DNA of 64,000 bases from Aptenodytes patagonicus (taxonomy: Eukaryota > Chordata > Aves > Sphenisciformes > Spheniscidae). Numbering within the stretch: the first letter of the stretch is position 1; each line of letters begins with the position of its first letter. Made by a program: the position numbers and the translations under genes. The DNA lies in NCBI RefSeq assembly GCF_965638725.1, contig NC_134963.1, positions 13,606,501 to 13,670,500 on the forward strand. Direction: 5' to 3'. Shown here piece by piece: positions 41,301 to 49,567 of this stretch. The notes below the pieces were generated by a model that was not told the DNA's origin, searched no databases, and saw nothing but the letters and a program-made list of their open reading frames with translations.

Positions 41301-44300
41301 GACTTTTCTATCCATTCTCCATGCAGACTCATCTTAATAATTCTTTACACTTTTCTGCAGGAAGGAGATACAGCTACTGCAAGCATACATTTAATGCCAA
41401 TCTTCCCTGCAGAAACATGGTGAAGACCCCAGCCACGGGAGTAGCTTTGATCAGTCCCTCATCTTTCTTAGGTCCCAGAAGATCCAAATGTGTGGTGCAG
41501 GCCCACAGGAGCCAGGCGTTGGTAGTTACAGAAACACTTGCCATCGTGATCCTTCCTGCACCCAGTTTGAAGGGTGCAGTGAAAGACATTTGTTAGCACT
41601 TAACTCCCAAGCCGTGTTAGGCAGCTGAAGGTCAAAAGGCAGGTGATTAGTTGCTTTGCTAGTTAATTTACAGGCAAGCAAAAGGCTACAAGATTTTTTT
41701 TAAGATACTGAGGAGCCTGATGTTTTAAAAAGCTGAGATGCTTGCTGGCCCTACACACTAGTTAACTTCTTCCCAGCCGTCTTGGGGGACAAGGACATAC
41801 ATGTTCTAGTCACAAAAGTAGGTACAGACCGTGCCTGACATCTGGCTTGGTCCTGTATGCTGTTAAGCTTTGCCTTCCAGGATTATCATAGCGGCTGATG
41901 AAGCAACGTTCATCTCGGTGACTTTTTTTTCTCTTTCTTTTTCTTGCCTCTGCAGAAGATAACGGCATTGTGCTGGAAAAGGAGATCTCCAAGGAGGAAG
42001 TGGTTGGCATAATCGAGCTGTACAAGCGGAGTTCAGCTGCCACTGAAACCACTCAGCTGCAGAAGCTCGTTTTGCAGATGGACAAATACGGGGTAAGAGG
42101 AAATGCTTCCTGCAAGTTCTTGGCTTCAGGGGTGGGAGGCATACCAGGGCCACAAATGTCTTTTTGCTGTCTTCTAGAGAGAAGCTGCATGTGTCTTTGT
42201 AGTGTTGAGAGCTGAGCTACTGGAGGAACTCTGCAGCATTGGCACAAAGTATTGCTGCTCTAGAAAAGTAGCAGCTGAATTTCCCCTGCACTCTGAATAG
42301 CCTTGACAAAGGCTCGTTGCTGTTGCCTGCCTCTAACTTCACTTAGAGCTGTCCTGGCCCAGTACTGTCTGGAAAAAAGTGTATTTATTTTTCTCTAAGG
42401 AAGCCACTGTCTTGTAATTCTCCTGCCTCTCTCTCTGTGCCATCGTACACTTGGGCCCGGACAGTCCTGAAACATTATACAGCAATATGATGGTATCGAT
42501 TCCAACCACCAGGCTTCCTTTCTCCATGGCACTGCTTACATTTTCATTCCAAAACAGGATGGACAATTGGAAAAATGAGCTGACCTGGGTAACTGCTGTT
42601 TTCTCAGAACTGTTGTCTCATGCATCTGTGAAGAGCTTAAGTGGTTGTTTTGACAATAGCCATTATATTCTTGTATCACCACTACAAAGCGCAGGTGCTA
42701 CAGTCTCTTAGGTGACCTTTATTTGCTTTGGTTGGCTAGGTGGTTAAAGGCTGAACTCTTGTTCACACAGACAAAACTCAGAATAGTGATGAGGATACTG
42801 ATCAGAAGCGGTTTTCAAGACAATAAACCAAAGGAGGATGCTGTCCTCAGCCTTGCAATGGAGTCCAGAATGATGATGCCAGACCTGAGGTTTCTTTTGC
42901 TTCTCCATCCTGTTCATATAACTCATGTGGTCAGAGAGTAATTCAGACTTCAGCTCTCTGCTTACATGATTTAAGAAGTCCGGGCCCATGGAGTAAATGA
43001 TGTGGTCTAGACAAGTGGGACCTGAAATGGTTCTTAGACAAGATCTTATTTGGAAGCTTGGGTTTGAGCCTTGTTCCAGGCACTGACGTTATGTTCATCT
43101 GAATAAATGAAGCACCACTGACAGATGCATCCGTCCGAGCTACAGCTCCTTCTGTAGCCTTTGGGGATCTGCTCAGCGTGATTCATCTCAGCCTGCAGTA
43201 GACGCCTGCATTTGTTTAGGTGACGTGCACCCTAAAATGCCTTTTTCCCATGGCAATAGAAGGAGCCCAGGATTGCCCGAGCTCATCAGTGGATGATGGG
43301 TGTCCGCATGAAGGATGCCTGAAGTTCCAGGGACCGATCCTGTGAGCTGCTCAGTGACTGATGAATGTCTTTTTTGTTTTTTCCTCCTTCTTCTCCCAAC
43401 TCTTCAGCAAATGTCAACAGTGTTTCTGGGACGCAGATCAAGGACCAAGAGTGATTTGAGTATGAAGATGTACGAGGAGGAGATACAGGTATGTGGGCCC
43501 GAGTTGGAAATATCAGCAAGTCTGTGGTGAGCAGAACATTGCCTAGAATAACAAACCATCCTTTTAAACACTGGAGGCCGCCTTCCTCCAAGACCCAGGC
43601 AGCCATGTGCTCTGTGAGGAGGGTGGGCAGTAGATGAAGTGTGCTTTAGATTGATCCGTTCTTGCACTCGGGAACTTTCTTAAACCACAGAGCGCCTCAG
43701 AGCCTCCTCAGTGGGTCCGGGTGCCCGGCGGTGCAGGTGTGTGTCAGCCGAGGCACAGTAACCGCACGCTCGGTGCGCGTGTAGGCACTCCAGCCTGGCT
43801 GAGCTTACCTAGACTCGCCGAGGTGGACGTGTTTGCTGGGGCTACGAGCACATGCGTAGTGCGCTCCTGGGGCTTGGCTGCTGAACGCTAATTTGTTAAG
43901 CCACTGGAATGTGATTGTGTTTGCGCTTGGGCGTGTCTGTCTGACACGGAAACCAAGTGTTCTCCCAGGCAGGGTGCTGCTTGGTGGGAGCAATGCTGCC
44001 TGGTTTTCCTTCAGAATAGCAGGCTAACAAAGATGGGAAACGCTTAAATCAACTGATTCTCTGGGTTGTTTAGGGCACTCCTGCTAGTGCCCTTCGTGGT
44101 CAGGAGCTTTATGCCGTGGATTTGGTCACTGTAGCGCCTGCCAGACGTTCGCCTCCAGGTTGAAGGTCATGGGCTAATGTAATGATTAGTACTGAAAGAA
44201 TTAATCTCGTAACCATTTGAATCTGTCCTTTGTCCCTTGGGCAGGTAGCTTGGGGATGAGTCTTCAGTCCCTCTAACAAAAATAAACCTGTTATTTGCCA

Positions 44301-44909
44301 TGGGGCTGGGTGGAAGTCTGCAGAGAAGCTCTCCGCCTGTTCTGCTTGGTCTCTGATTCAGGGACGTAACGTCTTATAACACCCTGGGCGCTGCCCAGGA
44401 TTGGGAGCAACTCTGCAAATCCCAAACATCTTGGGGACATCAGTACTAGAGTCCTAGACGTTCAGGAGGGGCAGGCTGAGAGAGGAATGTTTCCTTGCCC
44501 AGGTTTGTCAGTTCAGCCAGCTGTAGCTGAGCCATAGGTGGTACTTCTTGCTTGGACTGTGGGTGGCAAGGTCTCGGTGCGTCCGTCACAGCCATGCAGC
44601 AGTTAACCAGGTTGTGCCGGGAGGTTAGGCTATACCCAGGGCTTTGGAAAGAGCCCCTCTGCCTGAGCAAATGTGCCCTCACATGGCAGAGCAGCCGAAT
44701 GCTCTGCCCTTCGGGGTCCCGCCGGGGGGCTGCGAGGCCGGTGTGGGGCAGAGCCTGATCTCGGTGTGTTTGATCTCCGGTTGCAGGAATGGTATGAGGA
44801 GCATTCCAGAAAAGAGGAATCTCAGACACCATTGCAAGAGCCTGCATCTGCTTCCAACAGCTCTCTGAAGCCCCTGAGCCTCCGACAACGCTCCCAGACT
44901 GTCATTTAG
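14248..44909 (+). CDS. TPCN1: Two pore segment channel 1 (TPC1), 27 coding exons, complete
   Basis: Endolysosomal cation channel gated by PI(3,5)P2 and voltage and linked to NAADP signalling; two six-helix domains per chain, working as a dimer. Coding exons: 14248-14338, 17862-17986, 20575-20751, 22109-22222, 22483-22613, 23201-23289, 23903-23937, 24558-24616, 25420-25519, 26550-26666, 27645-27769, 29042-29090, 29280-29343, 30301-30345, 31472-31528, 31618-31671, 33174-33246, 33476-33583, 34825-34896, 35736-35825, 38447-38562, 39269-39315, 39879-39947, 40386-40470, 41956-42092, 43408-43488, 44787-44909. All junctions are GT-AG with matching phase. The joined frame is 2433 nt (810 residues plus TAG); human TPC1 has 816. 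Long stretches match mammalian TPC1, such as [14 protein letters not shown] and [20 protein letters not shown]. No frameshift or internal stop was found. Only the first exon is uncertain. Confidence 0.97.
14827..14963. repeat. 137-bp direct duplication, copy A (TPCN1 intron 1)
   Basis: The segment starts GGCAGCTGTGGCTCTGCATC and ends AGACTGAATCAGT. It recurs at 16319-16455 with the same length, no gaps and three substitutions that I count. Flanks on both sides differ. It is not part of the ERV or CR1 elements seen elsewhere in the window, and no family is recognised. Confidence 0.9.
16319..16455. repeat. 137-bp direct duplication, copy B (TPCN1 intron 1)
   Basis: Second copy of the segment at 14827-14963, same orientation and 1492 bp downstream, differing at three positions (GAGCATG for GAGCGTG, GTGCCG for GTGCTG, GCAGTTTTT for GCAGCTTTT). 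It lies between coding exons 1 and 2 of TPCN1 and contains no splice or coding signal that I recognise. Confidence 0.9.
17862..25519 (+). CDS. TPCN1: TPCN1 exons 2-9: cytosolic N-tail, domain I and pore loop I
   Basis: Eight exons encode residues 31 to 307. Exon 2 (17862) holds the cytosolic tail ending in [15 protein letters not shown]. Exon 3 (20575) holds IS1 with its leucine-rich run (about residues 102-120). Exon 4 (22109) holds IS2 and the [10 protein letters not shown] loop. Exon 5 (22483) holds IS3 and the arginine-bearing IS4. Exon 6 (23201) begins with the basic RRNLRQ linker, which in mouse TPC1 forms part of the PI(3,5)P2 site, and continues into IS5. The 35-nt exon 7 (23903) and exon 8 (24558) lead to pore loop I. 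Filter I is T272-S273-N274, spanning the exon 8/9 junction; mouse has T-A-N. Exon 9 (25420) continues through [16 protein letters not shown] into IS6. Confidence 0.96.
26550..29343 (+). CDS. TPCN1: TPCN1 exons 10-13: end of IS6 and interdomain linker
   Basis: Exons 26550-26666, 27645-27769, 29042-29090 and 29280-29343 cover residues 308-425. The first completes the IS6 gate helix ([20 protein letters not shown]) and enters the cytosolic linker. The linker corresponds to the degenerate EF-hand-like region of animal TPCs, which do not need the plant-type calcium switch. The [14 protein letters not shown] and [15 protein letters not shown] segments match mammalian TPC1 closely. Exon 13 ends in the amphipathic PRTAFLIFK run before domain II. 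No odd codons or truncation are seen. Confidence 0.95.
30301..40470 (+). CDS. TPCN1: TPCN1 exons 14-24: domain II, voltage sensor and pore II
   Basis: Eleven exons encode residues 426-698. IIS1 is on exon 15 (31472), IIS2 on exons 16-17, and IIS3-IIS4 on exons 18-19 (33476, 34825). IIS4 reads [22 protein letters not shown]532 aligns with mouse R540, the arginine that makes TPC1 voltage-dependent, so voltage sensing should be kept. Exon 21 (38447) encodes the luminal loop with sequons N592-T-S, N604-H-T and N609-K-T. Exon 22 (39269) carries pore loop II with filter II V639-N640-D641; mouse has V-N-N. Exons 23-24 give the end of the pore loop and IIS6. Intron 20 (35826-38446) hosts an ERV remnant and a CR1 fragment. 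Confidence 0.96.
34287..34300. repeat. G homopolymer (14 G), TPCN1 intron 18
   Basis: Fourteen consecutive G between TPCN1 exons 18 and 19. It is prone to length error in assembly. Confidence 0.9.
36069..36663 (-). mobile_element. Endogenous retrovirus 3' LTR, antisense in TPCN1 intron 20
   Basis: On the minus strand this 595-bp segment begins TGTGCTGGTTTCGG and ends AACCACGACA, the TG...CA ends of an LTR. It contains CATATAAAG as a TATA box (plus-strand 36381-36389) and, downstream of it, a degenerate ATTAAG where a poly(A) signal would be expected. The polypurine tract lies immediately upstream on the minus strand (36664-36676), so this is a 3' LTR. I recognise the type as an ERV LTR common in birds, but the family name needs a repeat library. 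No 5' LTR is found, so the target-site duplication cannot be read. Confidence 0.85.
36664..36676 (-). other. Polypurine tract of the ERV remnant
   Basis: The minus strand reads AAGGGGTGGAGAA directly before the LTR's TG. A purine run at this position primes plus-strand DNA synthesis in retroviruses, so its presence fixes the orientation of the element and identifies the LTR as the 3' copy. Confidence 0.75.
36677..37560 (-). mobile_element. ERV internal 3' fragment, non-coding, 5' truncated
   Basis: This is sequence upstream of the polypurine tract on the minus strand, lying between the LTR and the CR1 fragment. It has no long open frame and no retroviral protein motif that I recognise, so only the 3' non-coding part of the element seems to remain. 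It includes a degenerate minisatellite at about 37150-37500. The truncated edge near 37560 is approximate. Confidence 0.6.
37150..37500. repeat. Degenerate ~60-bp tandem repeat within the ERV remnant
   Basis: About five to six units are seen, recurring as CCTGCTCCAGCGTGGCCTTA, then CCCACAGCCACAGTCCCTTC, then AGAGGT. Copies begin at roughly 60-bp steps and diverge by many substitutions and short indels. Similar tandem blocks occur in the 3' non-coding part of this type of bird ERV, as I recall. Confidence 0.65.
37680..38088 (-). mobile_element. CR1-type LINE 3' fragment
   Basis: On the minus strand the fragment encodes part of the C-terminal end of the CR1 ORF2 protein ([16 protein letters not shown], then [16 protein letters not shown], then [12 protein letters not shown] and a stop at 37758). 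It ends in the CR1 3' tail GGTTCTATGATT. The 5' part is truncated, as usual for CR1. The reading frame is still open over about 110 codons. CR1 tails of this form are typical of bird and reptile genomes. It lies antisense to TPCN1, next to the ERV remnant. Confidence 0.93.
40675..40729. repeat. GT-rich microsatellite, TPCN1 intron 24
   Basis: Two GT runs (40675-40684 and 40701-40721) are separated by an interrupted stretch, about 200 bp after the exon 24 donor. GT/CA runs near splice donors can affect splicing, but nothing here shows that directly. Confidence 0.8.
41956..44909 (+). CDS. TPCN1: TPCN1 exons 25-27: cytosolic C-terminal tail
   Basis: Exons 41956-42092, 43408-43488 and 44787-44909 encode residues 698-810. 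They include a charged helix ([19 protein letters not shown]), the conserved basic motif [14 protein letters not shown], and the end motif RQRSQTVI followed by TAG. Human TPC1 ends similarly in RQRSQTVT. The region between the helix and the VFLGRR motif is less like the mammalian protein, as expected for a flexible tail. Exon 24, just before this block, uses a weak donor (GTCAGA); reading through it would add only G-Q-N before a stop. Confidence 0.95.
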
Positions 44910-45335
44910 GCCTAGCTAACGCAAGCCGCCTTCTATGCAATAACCTAGAGTATTACTTCACAGCGTATATATTGGGATGATGTATATAGATCTGTTCAGT
45001 GTACTGTTCGGCTTTAGGGTTTAAATCTCTTCCCCTAGGCAGTGAATTGCTGAAAAAACAGAGGCCCAGGGGACTCTGTGTAAGGCTGCTACACCCAGAT
45101 TGAGCATGATGCCCATGCTCAGCACAGAGCGAACATCTTGGACAGAACAGAGACCTTCTCCCTCTGAGCCGCTTCCCAGGCTGGAGCCTGCTGTTTGTCT
45201 TACCACTAACAGACCTTGGGGAAAGGGATGTGTAATCCATTAACAGCAGGCAATGCGCTGAAGCCACCTGCTTAATATTAAAACTTTTGCCCTTTTTGAA
45301 GATCTCTTTTGCTTAAAGGGTACCATTAACCTAGG

Positions 45336-45341
45336 AATAAA
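45336..45341 (+). terminator. TPCN1: Proximal poly(A) signal AATAAA, TPCN1
   Basis: The hexamer lies 427 nt after the TPCN1 stop codon, followed by AAGATCAGGG. If used it would give a short 3'UTR. No strong GT-rich downstream element is obvious, so it is a secondary candidate. Confidence 0.4.
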
Positions 45342-47573
45342 AGATCAGGGAGTGAGTTTTTGTTTCTTCTCCACCTTCCTTATGCAAAGAAAGGGGAGGT
45401 GGTGTGAAATTTCAGCACTTTTGGAAGAGCAGTCTGCCTTTCCCCTCCTTTTTGGCACCCCTAGATGCACTCCCTGTAGCAGATCCAGCTCTGATTTATT
45501 GAATTTAGCTGTCCCTGAGCGGTTCTGTAGCAGCTGGAGACAGAACTGAGGGCCAGCATCTCATCGTGTTATGACCATAGGTGGGACAGGAGTTTGGGGA
45601 GACAAACTCTGTCTCTGCTGTAGCTATCCAATATCTGCATCGCTGCTGGTCAGTTCTGCCGGTGGCACTGCCCGGGAATGGGATCGCCTCTGTAAACCCC
45701 AAACCTCCTGTCTCTGTTCAGTGGGGGGGGGGGGGATTCTGCAGGGTGACGGTGGCTGTTGACCTCTGCCACTTGGCCACCTGCTCTGTAAATGGCAAAT
45801 CTATGGCTGGTTCTTAGCTCAGATAGATGACTAGGAGGAAGAAATGGAAGGTTTTGCAACTCCAAGTCTGACTGACTTCTGCCTGGCTCTGGGTTAAGGA
45901 GAGCTTATGGGCATCGAACAGTACTGCTGGTTAGTCCTCAGCCAGGTCATTGCTTTGTTTATACACATGAGCAAGTCCCAGCGCAGCAGAGTTGCTCCTC
46001 CCTTGCTCTCACCTTTGCAGAAATGTTCCTCAGGCTGGCAAATGCTGACTGAGCCGGATCTTAGGAAGGTCCACTGAAGAGCTTTACTGTTCCCCTGAAT
46101 TTTGGATGCGGAAGGAACGTGGAAGACGACGATTCTTCTCACCCGTGTGCTTTTCTGCAGCTGGCAAGGAGGCTGCCAGACCTGGTAGCTGAGGGATGGG
46201 AAGGAAGGGGGGAAAAGGGATCCCTTCCCAGCTCTGCCACATTTATTCTGTGATCATGGCAGGTTGCATCATCGCTCGTGTTTCATTGCCCGCAACATGA
46301 TGAGAACCTGTCTCTGTAAGTCCTCTTTTCTTCCCTGTCAGCACAGAAAGTGCTGAGGGCTAGGAGTATCTGTCAGCTGGGAGGCTCCCCCCACCTCTTG
46401 CTGTTTGATCTTTTCTCAGGTTCAGACTAACAGCGGAGTTCGCTGGGGAGGCTTTCTCCTTCCTCCAGATAGATCAGGCAGTGGGAGATCTGTGTGCCCG
46501 TTCCCTTTGTCCCACGTACCTTTTTGTTCCTTGGTAGCCTCACCACGTGGCACAAGGACAGCGGGAGAGGACTGATCCTACCCGGGCAGCTCAGGAGCAT
46601 TTCCTGGGTGGATGAGACTTTCAAAAGTAGGCAAGACAGAGCTGCTTCTGAAAATCTCTCCCTGCATAGCATGGTGGGAGCATTTGGGCTATGGGATGGA
46701 AGGAGCGGGTGAGCAGCTTTCCGGGCAGCACGCACGCCACCGTCTGCTCTCAACCCTTGCCAAATTCCCTGGGTGCCTCAGGGCAACTCTTTGTTTCCTT
46801 TCTGGGTATCGCAGGTATGAAACTACTTTTGAGCTGAACCGTGAAGGACCTTAAAGGGCTGTTTTCCAAACCATAAATTTGACCACAAATTAATGAGCAG
46901 TGCAGTTGTTGCTCTTGCAGTTGCTCTGCGTGGCATCACAGCCTGGGAGATTTATCCAGATTAGTCCTGGGGCTGGAGGAGATGTTGTTTATTCTGTTTT
47001 AAGCTGTGGGCAGGATGAATGAGCATTGTGAAGGTTGGGGGGGGGGGAAGTGGCTGTGTTTAAACTCCGCATTCCCCTACAGCCTATTTCTCCTTGCAGG
47101 GCTGTCAGTGACTTTTTTGGGGGTGTTCTGGGCGTGAAAGAAGCTGCAGCTTTAAGCTATATTGGGGGGGGGGGCACTAATATGCTTAACATGCAATAAC
47201 AGAGCTCTTGTGTCACAGAGACGGGAATGCTTGGACTGGGGTTCAGGGCTCAGGTGCTGCTTCCATGGTTTCGTGCTGAGGTGTTGATCTGCCCCCGGGT
47301 ACACACTGTATTAATTATTTTTGTAAACCAAGGAGGGTCGCAGAAGTTTACTTCTTCCATATGACTTTGGAAGGAAACAGAGTTTGAGTACGGGGCATCC
47401 CCTTCAATTCGTCCTCCTCTCCCCCACCTGACACACAGACTAACGACAGAGACAATCATTTTGTAGGGAGCAAGGGAGGAAGCACTGCAGGATTTTGTAT
47501 GCTGGCGTTTTGTTTATAAAATGATTTTATGGACATGTCTGTAAAATGTTCTCTAGATTTTTTCAAGCACACT

Positions 47574-47579
47574 AATAAA
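47574..47579 (+). terminator. TPCN1: Distal poly(A) signal AATAAA, TPCN1
   Basis: The hexamer sits in ACACTAATAAAAAGC at the end of an AT-rich stretch, 2.67 kb after the stop codon. It is the last sense-strand signal before the convergent SLC8B1 end, and the likely main cleavage signal of TPCN1. Confidence 0.6.
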
Positions 47580-47595
47580 AAGCATCCTCGGCTTT

Positions 47596-48694
47596 GTAAA
47601 GGCAGCAGCTTCCTTTCCTCCTTCCCGTGTTATTCCAGAAGCGGGGCTTGGCTGCAGCTGAAGCATTTCCACGGTGTTTGAAGAGGAGCGGTGCCTGCCC
47701 TCCCTCTCCGGTGGCAACTGCTTGCGTGCGCATATTCTGCACGCGTGCCCTGCCGAGCTGCTCTGACTTCTTGTTCCTGGACACTGCAAAGCCCAGCTTC
47801 CCTTCTGCCCTCCCCCCTGCCAGGTTTTTTCCTAAACGTTAAGATAATGCTTTCAAACTTACGTTTTTTTTTAAAGCTACCCCAATGCAATGCTTAAGGT
47901 TAGAAGGGGTTTTTTGACCCTGTGCCTCTGTATTGGTACGTTGGCCGCGGTTTCGATTGCTTTAGCCCTGCTGTGTGTAAGGAAGTGGGGCTTGTCTCCC
48001 CGGATAATTCCAGCAGCTGCTGGTAACTTGTGAGCAGGTTCGGGGCAGAGCCAATAGCTGGAGGCACAGGGAGCGTTATTGTGAAAGCCCGTGTCTGGTT
48101 AGAAAAAGGAGAAATGATGCAGGCCCAGGAGGCTGCTAGCACTCCTCGAAGGGAGCAGGAACCAGGTCCGGCGGTTGTGCTTCTTGCAAAACAGCCCCTC
48201 TCTCCCCCTGGAGCAGAAATGTGGTTGTCCGTCCGTAACGGCAGTTTGCTTTCTAGCCTGCACCCTGCGGATCCTCCGACACGGGGCAGAAGCACCGGCC
48301 CACCCGCTCCGCTTCCCCTGGGACCGTGGGCTGCCCCGCCGGTGTCCTCGCCCCAGGGGAGCTGAGTAATGCCCCTCGCAGCCCGTGCTGACCCCGTGCC
48401 GGGACCGCCGTGACGCTGCAGTTCCCAGCCGTGCAACTAAATGGCCGAGTCAGGCGCATGTGACTGCTGTTGAGAAACCAACTGCCAGCGAACCCGGAGG
48501 AAACCACTTCCCCAAGCTGCTGGGGAAAACCGCCCGCGCGGCCAAGGGTGCCAGCCCCCCGGCCCCTCTGCTGCTGCTGCTGGCTCAGCTCCGGAGGAGC
48601 TATGGGTGGTCCCTCTGCCCCCGAAAGGCACCGTGCTGTTACGCTAGCACAGAGCGGGAGAAAACACCCTCGCAGCAAACAACGCAAGTCAAGG
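47596..48694. other. Gap between convergent TPCN1 and SLC8B1 3' ends
   Basis: About 1.1 kb of rising GC content with no recognised exon on either strand. Open frames here are short and proline/serine/arginine-rich, as expected from composition. I see nothing else in it. Confidence 0.6.
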
Positions 48695-49567
48695 TCACGT
48701 TTGGGTTTGGGTCTTTTATTGCAATTTTTTTTTTTTTTTTTTAATAGTGCCTAAACACAGACTTGCCAGAGGCTAACACTGTGTGTGGAAACCTCCACGT
48801 CCTTTCCTACAGCTCTGCCCACCCTAGGAGGAGGAGAAAAGTAGGATTTTGAAACCCAGGTTGAAAAACATAGCTTAAAAAAGCAGGGGAAACCAGCCTC
48901 CCTTGTTGGTTGTTTTTTTTTTTTTCCCCTCCAGCTTTGCTTGTGTTAAAACCAAGCACTGCCCTGGAGCTTTGTCTCACCTTAACCCCATCTCGCTTTG
49001 CCTCGGCTGCTATTGCAAACCCGCAGTATGAACACATCATGTCCTTTGCAATGACAAACTTGTGCTCAGACCTTCTCAGAGTTACCCCATGTAGCGTGAC
49101 TGCCCTAGCCCTGTCCCAGAGCAGCCAGGATGGAGACGGTGAGGGGAAAGTGAAGTGATTGAAGAGGTAAAACCTCTCCTGCTGTGACCCTGGGCTGGAG
49201 CTGCCCTCTCCTCTGCGCCTGCCACCCGGGGAAGCCGAGGTCTTAACCTCACTCTTGCTCAGAGCCACTGTGAGTTAAACAAGATTAAACAGAGCGGGCA
49301 GAGGACATAGCTAATGGCTAACAGCTCCTTTTCCTTTCCAAAAGCACAAACACCCACCCCCCGTCCCCCCCCCCCCCGAAAGCGAAGGCTGAGGGCTGGG
49401 CTGGCACATGATGCCTCCAGCATGTGGTGGCAGCAGCACAGTTGGGGTCGAGGTGCCCTTGTCCCCCTGGCAGGGACAGGGAGAGGGGACAGCAAGGCCC
49501 CAGTCCGGTGGCGAGGCAGAGCAAGAGCCAGGGATGGATGTGCATCTCCCGCCAGCGGTGGGGCCGG
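48695..49567 (-). other. SLC8B1: SLC8B1 3' untranslated region (probable)
   Basis: About 0.87 kb between the TGA at 49570-49568 and the poly(A) signal. No coding similarity is seen. The segment includes a plus-strand poly-C run near 49367. The end point is inferred from the AATAAA. Confidence 0.6.
48715..48720 (-). terminator. SLC8B1: Poly(A) signal AATAAA, SLC8B1
   Basis: The minus strand reads GCAATAAAAGACCC. It lies 848 nt after the SLC8B1 stop codon. It is immediately preceded on the minus strand by an A-rich run, and no other minus-strand AATAAA was noticed between it and the stop. Confidence 0.75.

Larger units (their letters stand above)
44910..47595 (+). other. TPCN1: TPCN1 3' untranslated region (probable)
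   Basis: From the TAG to the last credible poly(A) signal there is about 2.7 kb with no conserved coding sequence. Two AATAAA hexamers are seen, at 45336 and 47574. The second follows an AT-rich stretch typical of a transcript end and lies before a GC-rich change in composition, so it is the likelier main site. The UTR contains G homopolymers at 45723-45735 and 47037-47047 and another at about 47164-47173. The 3' boundary is inferred, not observed. Confidence 0.6.
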
